Origin: Serinus canaria
Taxonomy: Eukaryota; Chordata; Aves; Passeriformes; Fringillidae
Length of the DNA: 64,000 bases
Direction of reading: 5' to 3'
Assembly (NCBI RefSeq): GCF_022539315.1
Contig: NC_066332.1
Span: 4,855,001-4,919,000 of the forward strand
The notes beneath the pieces were generated by a model, which did not search any database, was not told the DNA's origin, and saw only the letters and a list, made by a program, of their open reading frames with translations. This document shows positions 1 to 42,450 of the stretch, in pieces. How positions within the stretch are numbered: position 1 is the first letter of the stretch; the number at the start of each line of letters is the position of its first letter. The position numbers and the translations under genes were made by a program.

Positions 1-1391
1 AGTGTGATGGCAGCACTTGCTTGCTCAGGCTGATATTCTTTGAATCTTTTTGTTCAGCAGACTCTTTGCACAGAAAAAGGGCTGCTAGTGCTTTCAGTCC
101 TAGAAGGCATCTGCAGTGTCCTGCTTTGAGGTCCTCTGAGGCTGACGTGGTAGTGATGCTGAAGTGAATTTGGGGAGTAAGTGACCCAAAAAAAAGGAGA
201 TGGGAGGGAAATCTGCCAGCCTGCAGCAGAATCTCTGCCCATTGACCAGCTTCAGGAGGTGTCAGCCCACCTCTCCATAACCTGACAACTTCAATGCTTC
301 TCCCTGTGATTTCCAGTTTCCAGGCCAGCAGTAGAGAGTGATGGAAACTTGTTCACTTCTGGTTGTTTAGAAAAAGAGTGAGCTCTTCCTTTCCCAGCAG
401 AGTAGGAAGGTCTGCCAGCTGTTTCTGCCTTTGGATCTTGAGTGGAACAGGGGCTGGTGAGGCACCCTGGGAGTGATTTTGCTGTTCAGGTGGCAGAAGT
501 GGTTGCTGTGAACTGCTGCTGCCTGTCCTTACTGAGAGCTTTGCTTTCCCAACAGTTCCTTGCAGAACCAGCCTGGTCTGCTCTCAGCAGTGCCAGCACA
601 CCTGATGGGAGCCCAGGCAGTGAAGAGGGGTGGCTGGCAGGAGTAGCAATGTCGTGCTGTCTACTGCAGAGCTCAGTAGCTGTGCTGAGTGAGAAATCCT
701 TGGGTATCTGGTGTTTGTGATTCCTTCCCTGCACCTAGCTCTGGGATAGTGTGCTGAGGCATCTGAGCCATCCCAGTGATGCAGAAATGATCAGCAGAGA
801 GTCTGCTGCCACAGGAGGAGCCTTGGAGATGGCTAGAAATGGAAATGCAAACAGCAGCACCATTTGTGCTTGTCTCTGTTCCTTCTTGTTATAACAGGAA
901 CTTTCTGGTCTGCTGCAAAGGATTTGGGTGCTGACCCAAAGTACATAAACAAAGCTGGCAGCTCAGGGTGTGTTTAAGACTGAAGCCTGAGTCTAACAAC
1001 CCTTGACTAAAAAGAGGGTGATAAACAGAGAATTTGGCCATGTGTTTGTGGGAGAGGAAAAGTGGTGGCCAAAGGTTTTTGGGGTAAGGAACTTTTAAAG
1101 AAAGCACGAGAGCTGGAGCAAATGCTCCTGTGCTAAAGGTGAATGATGCAAAATATGCTGTCAGTCTGGAAAAAAGCAGCATCAGTAAGCACATAAATCT
1201 TGGATTGTAGACATTCCCTGTCTCTGGAGACACGAGTGAAACCTGCAGAGTAATATCTTAAAGAGCTAAGTCATGCCTAAGTAAAACTGGCTGCTTCACA
1301 TTCTGGTATCCAGGAGAATTAATCCTAAATGCCAATATCTCCTCTAGAAAGCCTCATTCCTGCTCCAACTGATTTTCCTCTCTCTCCCCAG
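1..1391 (+). other. SLC43A2: SLC43A2 intron (3' part), no exon seen
   Basis: The exon upstream of LPNMFGD should encode the end of the preceding transmembrane segment (a GGMC-type segment in the human protein). I could not find that segment in any + frame here, so this stretch is the 3' end of an intron. No recognisable repeat or gene was found. Confidence 0.7.
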
Positions 1392-11473
<10,082 letters not shown>

Positions 11474-12994
11474 ACTGGTGCTTCATGTACAACCTCCCCT
11501 GTACAAGTTCCTACCACATCTGTGGGTTCTACCTGTGGTGTAAGCCAGGACTTTTCTCCCCTGGCTCTGCCAGTCTTTGCTCATCACTGGAGTGAGGGCT
11601 GGACATCATGACTGAGATTTCCTCAGATACATGGCAGGAGGAGACTTCCCACTCCTTATTCCAAAACATGGGACAGTTTTCCTTTTTATAAAGGCCACAC
11701 AGCTATTGTGTCTTAAATTATCCCCTGATCACACTCTCCAGCAGCAGAGAGTTTGCATGGGAAACTGGGGAGATAAGGAATAGAGGGATGGGGGAAGAGG
11801 GAAGACAGACCATAATTTGAGTTTGCAAATGTAACACACTGCAGTCTGTTTTCTCCCCTTCTTCCCCCAAACTTGGCTGACACAGTCTCGGATGCAAGCT
11901 GCACTGTCCTCCCTCCCCAAGGCTTCATTATGGTCTTTCTGCTTGATGTGTAGCTGGAACCAGTGGTGTTACAGTCTCTCCAGACATATCCCTGTGTCTG
12001 AGGCAGGGAAGGGGTTTTTATTCCTATGTGTATGAGCACAGCTTCAGTGTTTTGCTAAATGTTGGCTGCTAGCACTGACAGCTCCCAAACCTTTTATTAC
12101 TGCATATGACACAGACTGTGAGCAATGGATCTGCCTTCCACACTGAAATGAAGAGCCTGTAGTGGACTGCTGGTCCTAGACCAAGCCTTGGAGGCCTGGA
12201 GTTCCTCTTCTTCCCGGTTCACAAACTCACCTGTACGTCTTTTAAACTGTCTGCAGTCCTGGAGCCTCTGAGATAAGAATTGGATCTTGTTTACCGATGA
12301 AGTGCTTTGAGACTTTGTTGCCTTTTGCTTCTCCTTCCCCCTGACATGCCCCTGGGAGGGGAGCAGCAATGTGTGTTCAGTAAAGTGGAGAAGCTTCTTG
12401 AAGCTGAGTTTTGGGGCTTCAGATACCTTGGTGTTCACGTGAGCTGACCTGTTGGTGAAAAGAACCAGGAGTGCAGAACACTCCTTTGTGTCTGGTAACT
12501 GGATCCTGTGGACATATGGCAGGGTGATGTGATGTCATTTTTCCTTTGGCCATAGCTTATTTACCTTGCTATGATAATGGTCACCAAGCTGCTGAACACC
12601 AGGTTACTGTGACTGACCAAAATGCTGCCACTTTGGCTGTTCCAGGAGCCTTCTAGGATGTTGATGCTCTGTCTGGACAGAGCACCTGGTGATTGATTGT
12701 AAGGTGAAGCTGACTGCCAGAGCAATACTGTGGGTAAAGGTGCCCCGGGCCTGTTCACACCAGGGAGGGAATACAAAGGGAATTTTTTAACCTGCTTATT
12801 TTTATAGAGGTTTTCCTTGTCTAAAGCAGACTTTTCTGCCCTTAACCTTCTTGTTGAGGTCGGCAGCTCAGGCTCTGTAGCCCTGTGTTAAGGACTGCAC
12901 TGAGTGGAGCTGCTGGGAGCAGGACTGTGCAGGGGTGAGGAGGAGCACCGACTGCACTGGGCTGAGCTGTTGGCTGCGGGAAGGTTGGGGCAGA

Positions 12995-13000
12995 AATAAA
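12995..13000 (+). terminator. SLC43A2: Candidate poly(A) signal of SLC43A2 (proximal)
   Basis: AATAAA is followed 18-35 nt later by a G/T-rich GTGGTGGTATTTTA stretch. It lies 1.5 kb after the stop codon. It is one of several candidates. Confidence 0.4.
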
Positions 13001-13179
13001 ACAATTATGGAGACCCAGTGGTGGTATTTTACTGCAAAGCCTGGCAGGGGATCAGACATTCAACTATGTCTGGTTGGAAAAGTACAAGAAACATCACCGT
13101 GCTGCGACCTTCCTGTGAGAAATTACCTGGAAGCTGAGCTGGGTGTGAGCTCCTTCGCTGGGGGTTTGAAGGAGGCAGA

Positions 13180-13310
13180 AGCTCAGGCCGGGCAGGGTGT
13201 CAGCTTGGCTGCAGAGCCGCGGCAGCGGGGCCCGGAGCCCCGCGGGTCCCTGGCAGGGCCAGCGCTCCGTGGGCCGGCAGCGCCATCTCCAGTCGCTGCT
13301 GCTCCGTGGT
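13180..13310. other. Small CpG-rich patch downstream of SLC43A2
   Basis: About 130 bp with many CpG dinucleotides (for example GCAGAGCCGCGGCAGCGGGG) stands out in a CpG-poor flank. It is too short for a typical promoter island. It may be a regulatory element or an exon of an unannotated transcript; nothing here decides. Confidence 0.4.
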
Positions 13311-16231
13311 ACATTTAGTCTTCAGTCACTCGTTTCAGAAGGATTCACCACTTGAAGATTTTACACATCTGTGATTTTTTTTTTTTTAATGTGTTGCCTT
13401 TATTAAATGTGTTTGTTTCAAGGCAGCTTTACTGCCTGTTGTCAACACTGTGTTTTTCTGGAACTTTTGTGTTTTGGTGGTGATTTAGTGAGCTTTCCAT
13501 CTTTTTGAGCAATAATTAAGAAGGTAGAGTTTTGATTATTTTGCTGGTCACCTGTCTTGTCTCAAGTATATGTTCAGAGACACACCAGCACTGGTACAGC
13601 CAGAGGGCTTTCTGCAGATTTCTGCATTTTATATTACAATACTTCTAAATATTTTGAGAGGAGTCATGTTTCTGCTCAGAGATACCCGTGGCATGACAAT
13701 GACAGAATAATTACAAGGTGTGTGAGCCTCCATCCATAGTCTCAGTGTCCTAAAGCAGAGTTGGTGTTTTGTGTGCTAACCAGCATTACTTCCACCTCAG
13801 TTTCAGAACTGAATGTGATTTCTTCCACTCTTATGTCACTTAAATGCCTGTTACAAATGTCTCAGCAAAATAGTGGAATAGAGAGTGGCATATTTTAATG
13901 AAGTCTTAGTGGAGGTTCTGCTGCCTTTTAATTTAACTGCACATTCTTCAAAGAACACAGTTTTATTTCTGCCATCTACCTCCCTACTGCACTTCCCAGA
14001 TCCTGCCCTGTGCTGGGGTTCTCTTCAAATCCAGTTTCATCTGATGAACTGGTGAATGTGTGTGCTTCATGTCTCTGCTGATGTGCCATGGTGGTCAGAA
14101 GCTGCTGGTCAGCTGTGAGGAGTAGAGCTCATGTCCTGGTGGGTACAGAGGGAGCTTTTAACTGTTCAGGGTTGAACAGACAAATGGGATCATGTTCTGG
14201 GGCCATGCAAAGTCAAACTGGAATTCTTTGCTGCAGAATGTAGTGGGGAACAGAAGAATCAATTTTTTTAAAAGAAGAGGCTGGTTAAACAATGGTCTGA
14301 TGCATCCACTAACTCAGGGAGATTTTAAGTTGCTGTAAATAAGAAAGTTAAGCCGAGGAAAGATACTTGTCTGCATGTTCTGTCTTGTAAGAATTGGCCA
14401 AAGCTGGAGAAAACATGCTGGGCTAAAGTGAAACACTGGTCTGATCTATGGGGTGAAATTTATTTTGAAAGTTGTGAGCCAAACTAATTTCAGTCTCATA
14501 TTTATCTATCAAAAACCTGCACCTGCATGCAAGATACGCAAACATTCTACTGATTGTGGCATAACTGCTTCAGAGATGCACCTCCTGCAGCAGTGGGGTC
14601 AGTGGAGGGCAATATTCTGCCTTCAGATTGTTCTAAACATTGTCTTGCACAGCAGAAGCACAGCTGGGGTGGTTGTGTCACTGTGGTTGATCAGGGGCAG
14701 TTTGCCTCATCCTTTGATGCTTAGAGAAATAGAGTTGTATATAATAACATTATATACATTTGGAGTGGAAAACAGCATTGCTGCTTCCCAGCTGAGACAA
14801 TGCCTGGTGCACGAGCCACCTTGTGGGAAAAATAAATGGGCTACCAAAGAGTAGAGAGTCACAGCAGTTAGCATTAATAATGCATTTATCTGTAGAACTC
14901 CAATATAGGTCAATGTGTTGAACTTCTCTCCTAATTCCTAAATGATGAATTTGTAGCACTTGGGGGTTTTTGTGTCCTTTGTACCTCCTTACCCTGATCC
15001 ATATGGGAAGTGCAAGGAGGGTGGCCATGGGAAAGGGCTCCATGGAAGCAACCCCAACTGAATGTAAAGGAAGCAGAAACCTGATCTATGAGTACCTCAG
15101 AGTCAAAGGTGTTGCTGTGTGAAGCGATTGCACCTTCTGGAGACACTGCTTCCAGGCTCTCCAGCCTCTCACATGCATTTAATCTGCATTTGTATTAAAA
15201 TAAAATTGAATTCACAGAGTGGGGAAGGGAGGGTGACAGCTTTTTGCTTTCACTAATCTGTCAGAACCTAAGCCCTGTTGACACAGCCTTTATAGCACTA
15301 ATGCAATGACACAATGTCAGAAGTAGCAGAGAAAATCTGTTCTGTTCTGCTTAATAGGACACTTACAACACTATGACAGTCACTGAGTAAAGCTATATCT
15401 GGATCCTTGAGATGAAACTGGACACAGATGTCTGGGAAAAAAAAAGGGGGCAAATCTTGCTGAGACACCAACTTAACTGGAATGCTGCTACAGCAACTGA
15501 AATGTTCAACTCCCACAGCAAAGCCTGGCCTCTTCATGCTCTGCCTGCAAAGGAAAATTGCAGGATAATGAGATTTTAACTAAGTCCGTAAATCACTAAA
15601 ATGTTTTCAAGTAGGAGATTTCCCTCTTGACAGGCTGATGAATTTGGAAAATATGCTACAAAATTCAAAGCAGACACTGTAGGGTAACGGAGTGAAATCT
15701 CTAAACTACACATATATATTTGCTACTCTTTTTTTTTTTTTCTTTGATTTTTTTTTCCTGCATCTGCAGAGCTTTTTGATATTCCCTACACCCCAGTTTA
15801 AAAGTGCAACGTGCTCATAATGGAAAATAGTATTATAGTACAACAGATTCCTGTTGGGAATGGACTGGTTTGGGTTTTTTATTTAAAAAAAGGCCACTTC
15901 TGATTCACAATGTTATCTTCTCTGGAATAGCTGAAACAGTGATGTGTTATGTAGCTGCAATCTTACATGTTAATTATAAAGCCCACAGGTCCTTGTTTTC
16001 CTCCATGTGCTGCCAGCCTGTCTCTGTGCAATCTGTTTTTACCAGGTGTCCTGTGCTCCACGTTGTCCTCCTACTGCTGTTTGTCACTTCCTTGTGCCCA
16101 ACCCTCTGTCACCTGCTTTTTATTCTGGAGACAATCCCCTCTTCCAGAAAACCCACTCTTTACCCTGCCAGCATTACCTCTCCCACCTTTTCCTGTCCAC
16201 AGAATTTTTTTGTAGTGTTTGCCGAAGTGGA

Positions 16232-16316
16232 ATTGTAAACTCCTCGGGGCAGGCCTGTGTCATCTCTGTGTTTGTAAGGTGATGTGCACTCTTGCAGTAC
16301 TATCTCAAAATAAAGT
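16232..16316 (+). repeat. Possible ancient SINE tail carrying a poly(A) signal
   Basis: AATTGTAAACTCCTCGGGGC followed by AGGCCTGTGTCATCTCTGTG and TTTGTAAGG resembles the conserved 3' tail of old amniote CORE/MIR-like SINEs. AATAAA sits at 16309-16314. If SLC43A2 uses this distal site, its 3' UTR is 4.8 kb. Family assignment is from memory of the motif, not from an alignment. Confidence 0.35.
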
Positions 16317-16944
16317 GATAATAAGTTAATCATTAGTTTTCCTTCTGAGGGTGGACATAATAAAAGCATTGGTTGCTTCCTAATGAGATTATGGAACCAT
16401 GAATGCTCTATAGGGTGGCATCTGCCAAAGGGCAAGGACCCAGGTTGAACATTTCCTTGACTCTTCTCTAGGTTAGGAGCTAAGAGCCACTGCCAGTTAA
16501 TTTTTTCTTCTCCAAATGAGTTTAATCTCTGAGAAAAAATCTCCAAACTCTGTAGGTGGCAGGTTGAGAATGGGATAGAGCTCAGCTATAGTATGAACTG
16601 CTGTCAAACAGTGACAAATGAACAGCGTGGCCTTAGAAGGGATCACAGGTGTCAACAGCAAAGCTGCACGTCTTGGTTATCCATGCCTTAGCTTGGTGAT
16701 GCTAAATCTGTGGTGGTTTACTTTTCCAATCCAATAATGACAATCATTGAAAATGCCATAAATCATGACCTAGTGACAAGGTGAAGCACATAACCTGAAG
16801 CCACTCACCCTGTCTGACTGTAGCACTGACTTATCCCCTGGCTATTTGCGTTAATACCCTGGTCACTCGTCATTTCCCTTCCCCACCCTCCCAAAAGAGG
16901 GGGGCCACGAAGTTGACAAAAATACTGCAGCACATCCCCTATTG

Positions 16945-17331
16945 AGACAGGCTGGGAAATTTGGGTCAGTTCAGCCTGGAGAAGAGAAGGTTGTGTGGAG
17001 ACCACACAGCACCTACCAGTATCTGAAGGAGCTACAGGGGAGCCAGAAAGGGACCCTTCATCAGGCACTGTAGTGATAGGACAAGGAGGAATGGGTTCAG
17101 ACTGGAAGAGAGGAAATTTAGGTCAGATATTGGGAAGAATTCTCTATGAGGGTGGGGAGGCTCTTGCACAGGTGCCCAGAGAAGCTGTGGCTGCCCCATC
17201 CCTGGAAATGTCCAAGGCCAGGTTGGACAGGGCTTGGAGCAACTGGGTTAGTGGAAGGTGTCTTCTGCCAGGGGCTGGAAGAAGACTTTTGGGTCTTTGG
17301 GGTCTCTCCCAAGCGAAACCATTCTGTAATT
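16945..17331 (+). repeat. CR1 LINE 3' fragment, sense
   Basis: This is a sense copy of the end of CR1 ORF2 and its 3' UTR. The landmarks are TTCAGCCTGGAGAAGAGAAG, GATAGGACAAGGAGGAATGG, GGAAGAATTCTCTATGAGGG, GCCCAGAGAAGCTGTGGCTG, CATCCCTGGAAATGTCCAAG and GGCCAGGTTGGACAGGGCTT. It ends with the CR1-type ATTCTGTAAT tail. It is 5'-truncated, as is usual for CR1, and has no intact reading frame. Confidence 0.9.
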
Positions 17332-17482
17332 TAAGGAGAACCTGCTGGTGGCAGGAGGGAGATTTCTGGGAGCACTGCATGGAGACTTCTCGGGAACCCC
17401 AGTCCCGAGCTGAAACAAGTAACAACCATGCAGTTTACACCTCTTGAGAGAACCTAAAGAAGCAGCTATAGCTGAAAATGAG
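17332..17482. repeat. Unclassified dispersed repeat, copy B
   Basis: It starts directly after the CR1 tail. Blocks shared with copy A are GGAGAACCTGCTGGTGGCAG, GAAACAAGTAACA, CAGTTTACACCTCTTG and AAGCAGCTATAGCTGAAAAT. Copy C follows in the same orientation. Confidence 0.6.
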
Positions 17483-17508
17483 TTGATGAGTTGATCCAGA
17501 ACAACGTG

Positions 17509-17640
17509 AGGGCTTGCCAGGAGTCCCCTGCCAGCGGCACTGCTGGGAAGACTGCGACACTGCTCTGGCAAGCCCAGCCTTGAAGCTGAAACAACACCGC
17601 GCGGTTTACACGTCATGAGAGAACCTAAAAAAACCCCACC
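17509..17640. repeat. Unclassified dispersed repeat, copy C
   Basis: It shares GGCACTGCTGGGAAGAC and GCAAGCCC with copy A, and GAAGCTGAAACAAC, CGGTTTACACGTCATGAGAG and AACCTAAA with copy B. It lies immediately upstream of the PITPNA CpG island. Confidence 0.6.
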
Positions 17641-17982
17641 AAACACCAAAAAACCCAAGGCGTTTTAGTTTAAAACGTCAGCGGCGCTCCAGGCAGAAGC
17701 CCGTGAGGGAGGCGCGCGCTGCCTGAGGGGGCCGGGGGAGGGCGGGGAGAGCCGCGCGGGCCCCGCCCCGCCCCGCCCCGCCCCGCGCGCGGCGCGGAGC
17801 TGACGCAGCCGTTGCCGCAGAGACGAACCGCCCCGGCCCCCCCGCCGGCCCGGCCCCCCCGTCCCGGTGCGGCTCGGCTCGGCTCGGCGCGGCTCGGTCC
17901 ATCCCGCGCAGCGGCTCCAGGACGCGCCTGCTGTCATCTTCAGCGGCGCTGGCCCGGGCGGGAGGCGCGCGGCGGCGCCGCC

Positions 17983-38513
<20,531 letters not shown>

Positions 38514-41500
38514 TATGACTCCTTCCTTGTGCACTGTAGGTATCAAAGAGATGTAACAAAAATCTGTATTGCTCTATTTGGTTTAAAACCCCCAACATTT
38601 GTGTGAAGAATGATCCTGTTCATAGCTTCTGACAAGCAAATCTGTGCTATTGATTGTTTTTATAGTGAAGCCATTTCACTGACAGGTTGATGAGCGAGGT
38701 TTACTGCCTCATTTCAGAACTATTCTAAAGAAAAGTCTGAGTGAAAAGTATAAGAAAAATGTGTTAGAATGTTATGTAGTTTACTGCTATTATTTCTGTA
38801 ATGCATATGTTACTTTCCATGACTCGCAGAGAAACTTTTGTCAGTCTCAAAAAAAAAAAAGTTAGACATGCAAATGCTTAGAATACAGTTGGAAATTGAG
38901 CATTCCAAGCATTTTGTGAGGCATTTCTTATTTCCATTGCTTTTTAGTAGTATTTACTAATGGACCAAGGCTTGGAGTAACACTTGAGCATTGCAGGAGA
39001 AACAGAAATGACCATTTTAAAGTTTTTGACTTGTTTTCTTTCTATTCTGTTAAATATGTCATCACTTTGGGTGCTGGTTTTGCCAAATTTTTCTTAGACA
39101 CTGCAAAAACATTGTGTAGTATATACAATATATACAGTTGTATTGTATAGTATTAGAGAGGTAAGAAAGCAAGGAGAAAGAAGGGATTGTCCATTTATGA
39201 TGGGAAGAACAGGTTGTTAGGGCAGTAAAATGCCATCCTAGTTATCCTTGGAAGGAATGGGGTGGGGCAGAACCACATCCTCCTGGAGTACTCACTGTTT
39301 ATTCTATTTGCCCTCTGTTACCTGCTGGTTGGTTGGTGGTAAGTGGGGAACACGAAGTGAGGGAGTGTCTTTTGATAGAAATATTTTAATTTTGAATGCA
39401 GCTTCAGTCACTTGATTTTCCTCTCTCCATTTCCTGTGGATCAGAGCTGCAGTGTAACCGTGCATTGTCTGCCCGGTGACAGCCTGACTCACATTTGCTC
39501 TCTCAAGGTTGTCTGCCACCTCCCTTGGCACACTGCTCTCCCAAAGCCATCCTGAAACATTTCCCTGTTGTCTCTTTGTTTCAGTTTGCAAGACAGTCAT
39601 CAGGAAGGCCCAGGGAATGCACACCCTTGACTGATGGACCATCTCTGGATCAAGCCTTTCTCTGTCCAGCTGGCAGGCGATTTTAAACCTCCCATAGCTA
39701 ATTCTAGATGCCCCTTAATATTGTGAGCAAATAGACAGTCTGGTACTAAGCACTCCAATGTTAGCACGTGCATCCCAAGGAGGTTCCTCCTCCCTGGGGC
39801 CGTGTGACTTAGAGATCTGTATTTACAACTCCTCCCTCCTCTTTTTTTCATTGTGTTCAGACCAATTTCCATGTGGCCCTGTTTGATTTCCAAGTGACAT
39901 TTTTAGCTCAAATAGTCTTGTGATGTGGTGACTTAGAAATTTTTTTGTTTTGGTTTTGTTTTTGGTTTGTTTTTTCCAAGTGGGATAAACTGCCACCTTT
40001 GTTTCTGCCCAGCCCTTCACTGTTCTTTGAATGTCTGTTTGGAGAGGGAAATAGTCCATATTTAACAGTGCAAAACTCTTCCATGAAATGTTCTGCTCTC
40101 ACCCTTGCTTCCAGAGGGAGATATTGAACGGCAGGTAACCTGAGTACAACATGAGGAGCAGCCAGAGAGTTCTTGGTTTGTGATGAGTTGGGATTTGTGG
40201 CTTCTGCAGGGCATTACTTTGTTCTGTCTTAACAAACATGAATTAAAGACTGCCCAGAAGCTGCAGTCAGGCCCTGTGCTGGGGCATTCAGCACTTACCT
40301 GTTGAGTTTCCATTTTAGGGGTCTCTCTGGCCCTTGTAGCTCTGTTGTCCTCCAGCTGTGCGTGTCAGTCTTACAGAATCTTTCTTGACACATGTTGCAA
40401 CTTCCTGGTTCTTTATTAATTAAGACTTCCCATAACTTACAAAGCTGGAATGGTTTTGACTAATAATAACAATGTGATTCTCCCTGGACAAATTGGGATG
40501 TTGCAAAGGCTGGTGTGCAAGAGAGGTGTTGGCACCTGGTTACATCCTGGTGCCTGGGGCGGTGGTTCTGCTCAGCAATAATATTCTTCCCATTGCAAGA
40601 CTGACTAAAATATCTCCTTTTGTGCTGTAAGAAAAACTACTTTAAAAGTCCTGCAGTTTGCTAGGATATCTTTTGGTTATTATAAATCATAGAGGATACT
40701 GTTAATGTAAAGAACTCTTGTTATTTAATGAACTCAAATATTTACTGTAACTATCTTTGTGTTGATATCAGCTTTAGACAATCAACTCAGCAGAACAGAA
40801 TCAAGGAAATGCTGCTTTCTTCAATACATATGAGGAAAAAAATTCCTACTTCTTTGCTTATCCCTAAGGCCCAATGTTTGATTTTTTTCCCTCCCCTAGT
40901 AGTAATAACTTTATTTTCCACTTCTGTATTTGGCAGCACTAACATGAAACCCTGAATGCCAAACAGTCGTGGGTGTATCACCACTTTTGAGGAGTCTTTT
41001 TAGTATTCTGTAATACTCTGACTCCTCCAGCCCTTCCCACTCCTGCAAGCAGGAGATCCTGAAATGATCCCATGCCCTGCTGAACAAGGCTGTGCTGTGA
41101 TCAGAGCTGTTTTCAGCGTGAGGGAAGATGGGCATGCTCTGGAGGGAGAGGATGGCATTGGTTTCTGGGGAGGGGGCAGTTTATCCCTTTATTTTTAGTT
41201 TATTTTGCCTTACTCATGTCTAAGTGCAATAAGCTCTGAATTGTACCAGTAACTCTGGCAGGCTCTTCTCAGTGACCTCAGACGGTTCTGCGGGGTTGGG
41301 GTGGGGTTTGAGGGGTTTTAGCAATCTCACCAGGCAGAAGTAAAACAAGTTTATTGTAAAATAGATAAAGAAACTAAATTTTAATCTTTGAGGCTATTTG
41401 GGACCAGGATGTTTCATGACATGTTGTATAGCTGTTCCAGAAGTATTCTAGGAGTGTAGGCCCCAGTTAGAGTTCTTTCAGTTTGAAGTATTTTTAACAG

Positions 41501-41758
41501 AGAATTTATGCACTGACTTCTGTTCATGTTTGTTGGTTACGTTTTGAGGGATTCTTACACTTGAGGGCAACCTGAGAATACACATAGCACACTTGTTCTT
41601 TCAGTTTGTGTTATCCAAGAGGCTTTTTCCATCTGATGACACTAATCGCCGTGGAAGCAGATTGTAACATTCCACCATTGCAATCCTTTTTTGATCCTCT
41701 GATTTCAGAGTAAGAGCTTTTACACAAAGCTTTCCTGATTAGTGGAAAAACTTGGATT

Positions 41759-41772
41759 GGGGGGGGGGGGGG
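41759..41772. repeat. Run of 14 G
   Basis: An uninterrupted G14 tract. It is a candidate quadruplex former and a likely point of sequencing-length error. Confidence 0.9.
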
Positions 41773-41889
41773 AACTGCAGGACCTTCAGCCTGAATCCTC
41801 CCCCTCTGCTCCCTGCCCTTTGTTTTCTGTCCTTCCAATTTGATCCTAAGTGAAAGCATCCCTCAGCCTTTGGATAGACAAATCCTGTA

Positions 41890-42230
41890 AAGACCCTTCA
41901 GTCTCGACGCTTGGTTCCTGCTAGTGAGCATAGCAAAGATCACGCAGCGTTCCCGTGCCGTATCTTCCATCAGCTTTGGCGAGAACCCCCCGGAGCTGTC
42001 GGCTCCCGGCGGGATCGGCTCCATCCCGAGGGGCTGGATGCGCTGGGATCGCCATTCCCATCTGGGTTTGGAGCTCCAGGGGCAGCTCCCGAGCCCCAGC
42101 CTGCCTCAGGCTGGTTTGCTGCCAGGGCCGCCCGCCCCTCACATCCCGCAGCCCTCTGGGCTCATCCCGCTGGGCTCCCGCCCCGTCCCGACGGGTTCTC
42201 CATGCTCTTTCCTTTGGCGACACACACTTT
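41890..42230. promoter_or_regulatory. CpG-rich block upstream of the INPP5K island
   Basis: About 340 bp of CpG-rich DNA (for example CCCGGCGGGATCGGCTCCAT) is separated from the INPP5K island by about 200 bp of AT-rich sequence. It could be the outer part of one promoter region, a distal element, or an independent start site. The open frames on both strands are composition artefacts. Confidence 0.45.
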
Positions 42231-42329
42231 GTAGAATGGGTTAGATTATCTCGTCGTTTCTTTAAATGTGAGTTTGTGCCTTTTTTGTCTCCTAAATCTT
42301 CCAATACAGGCATATTGGAAACGAAATCT

Positions 42330-42335
42330 AATAAA
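42330..42335 (+). terminator. PITPNA: Candidate distal poly(A) signal of PITPNA
   Basis: AATAAA is followed by TTTGTTTTGGGGTTTTTGAG within 55 nt. If used, PITPNA would end about 100 nt before the INPP5K CpG island, with a 3.8-kb 3' UTR. An upstream end is equally possible. Confidence 0.35.
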
Positions 42336-42450
42336 ATACTAGACAGAGCCTCTCGCCTCCGCTTCCTTTGTTTTGGGGTTTTTGAGTTTTTTTTTTTTTG
42401 GGGGGGGGGAGGTCTCAGTGCCATCCTAAGGCTGTTGCGGGTCCTCCCGG

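Larger units (their letters stand above)
11474..16330 (+). other. SLC43A2: SLC43A2 3' UTR and downstream flank
   Basis: There is no coding exon signal in this 4.9 kb. AATAAA or ATTAAA candidates occur at 12995, about 13403, in the 15195-15205 area, and at 16309. I cannot choose among them from sequence alone. Features inside include a small CpG-rich patch near 13180-13310, T-rich runs near 13376 and 15730, and an ancient SINE-like tail near 16232. Confidence 0.5.
38514..42350 (+). other. PITPNA: PITPNA 3' UTR and flank
   Basis: There is no coding signal. Poly(A) candidates are ATTAAA near 40242 and AATAAA at 42330, the latter followed by a T/G-rich region. A run of 14 G lies at 41759-41772 and a CpG-rich block at 41890-42230. 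I cannot place the true 3' end. Confidence 0.45.

Noticed and set aside
442..734. Open frames on both strands in the first intron segment
   Set aside because: Neither carries the missing SLC43A2 transmembrane segment, and neither has splice sites in phase with 1392.
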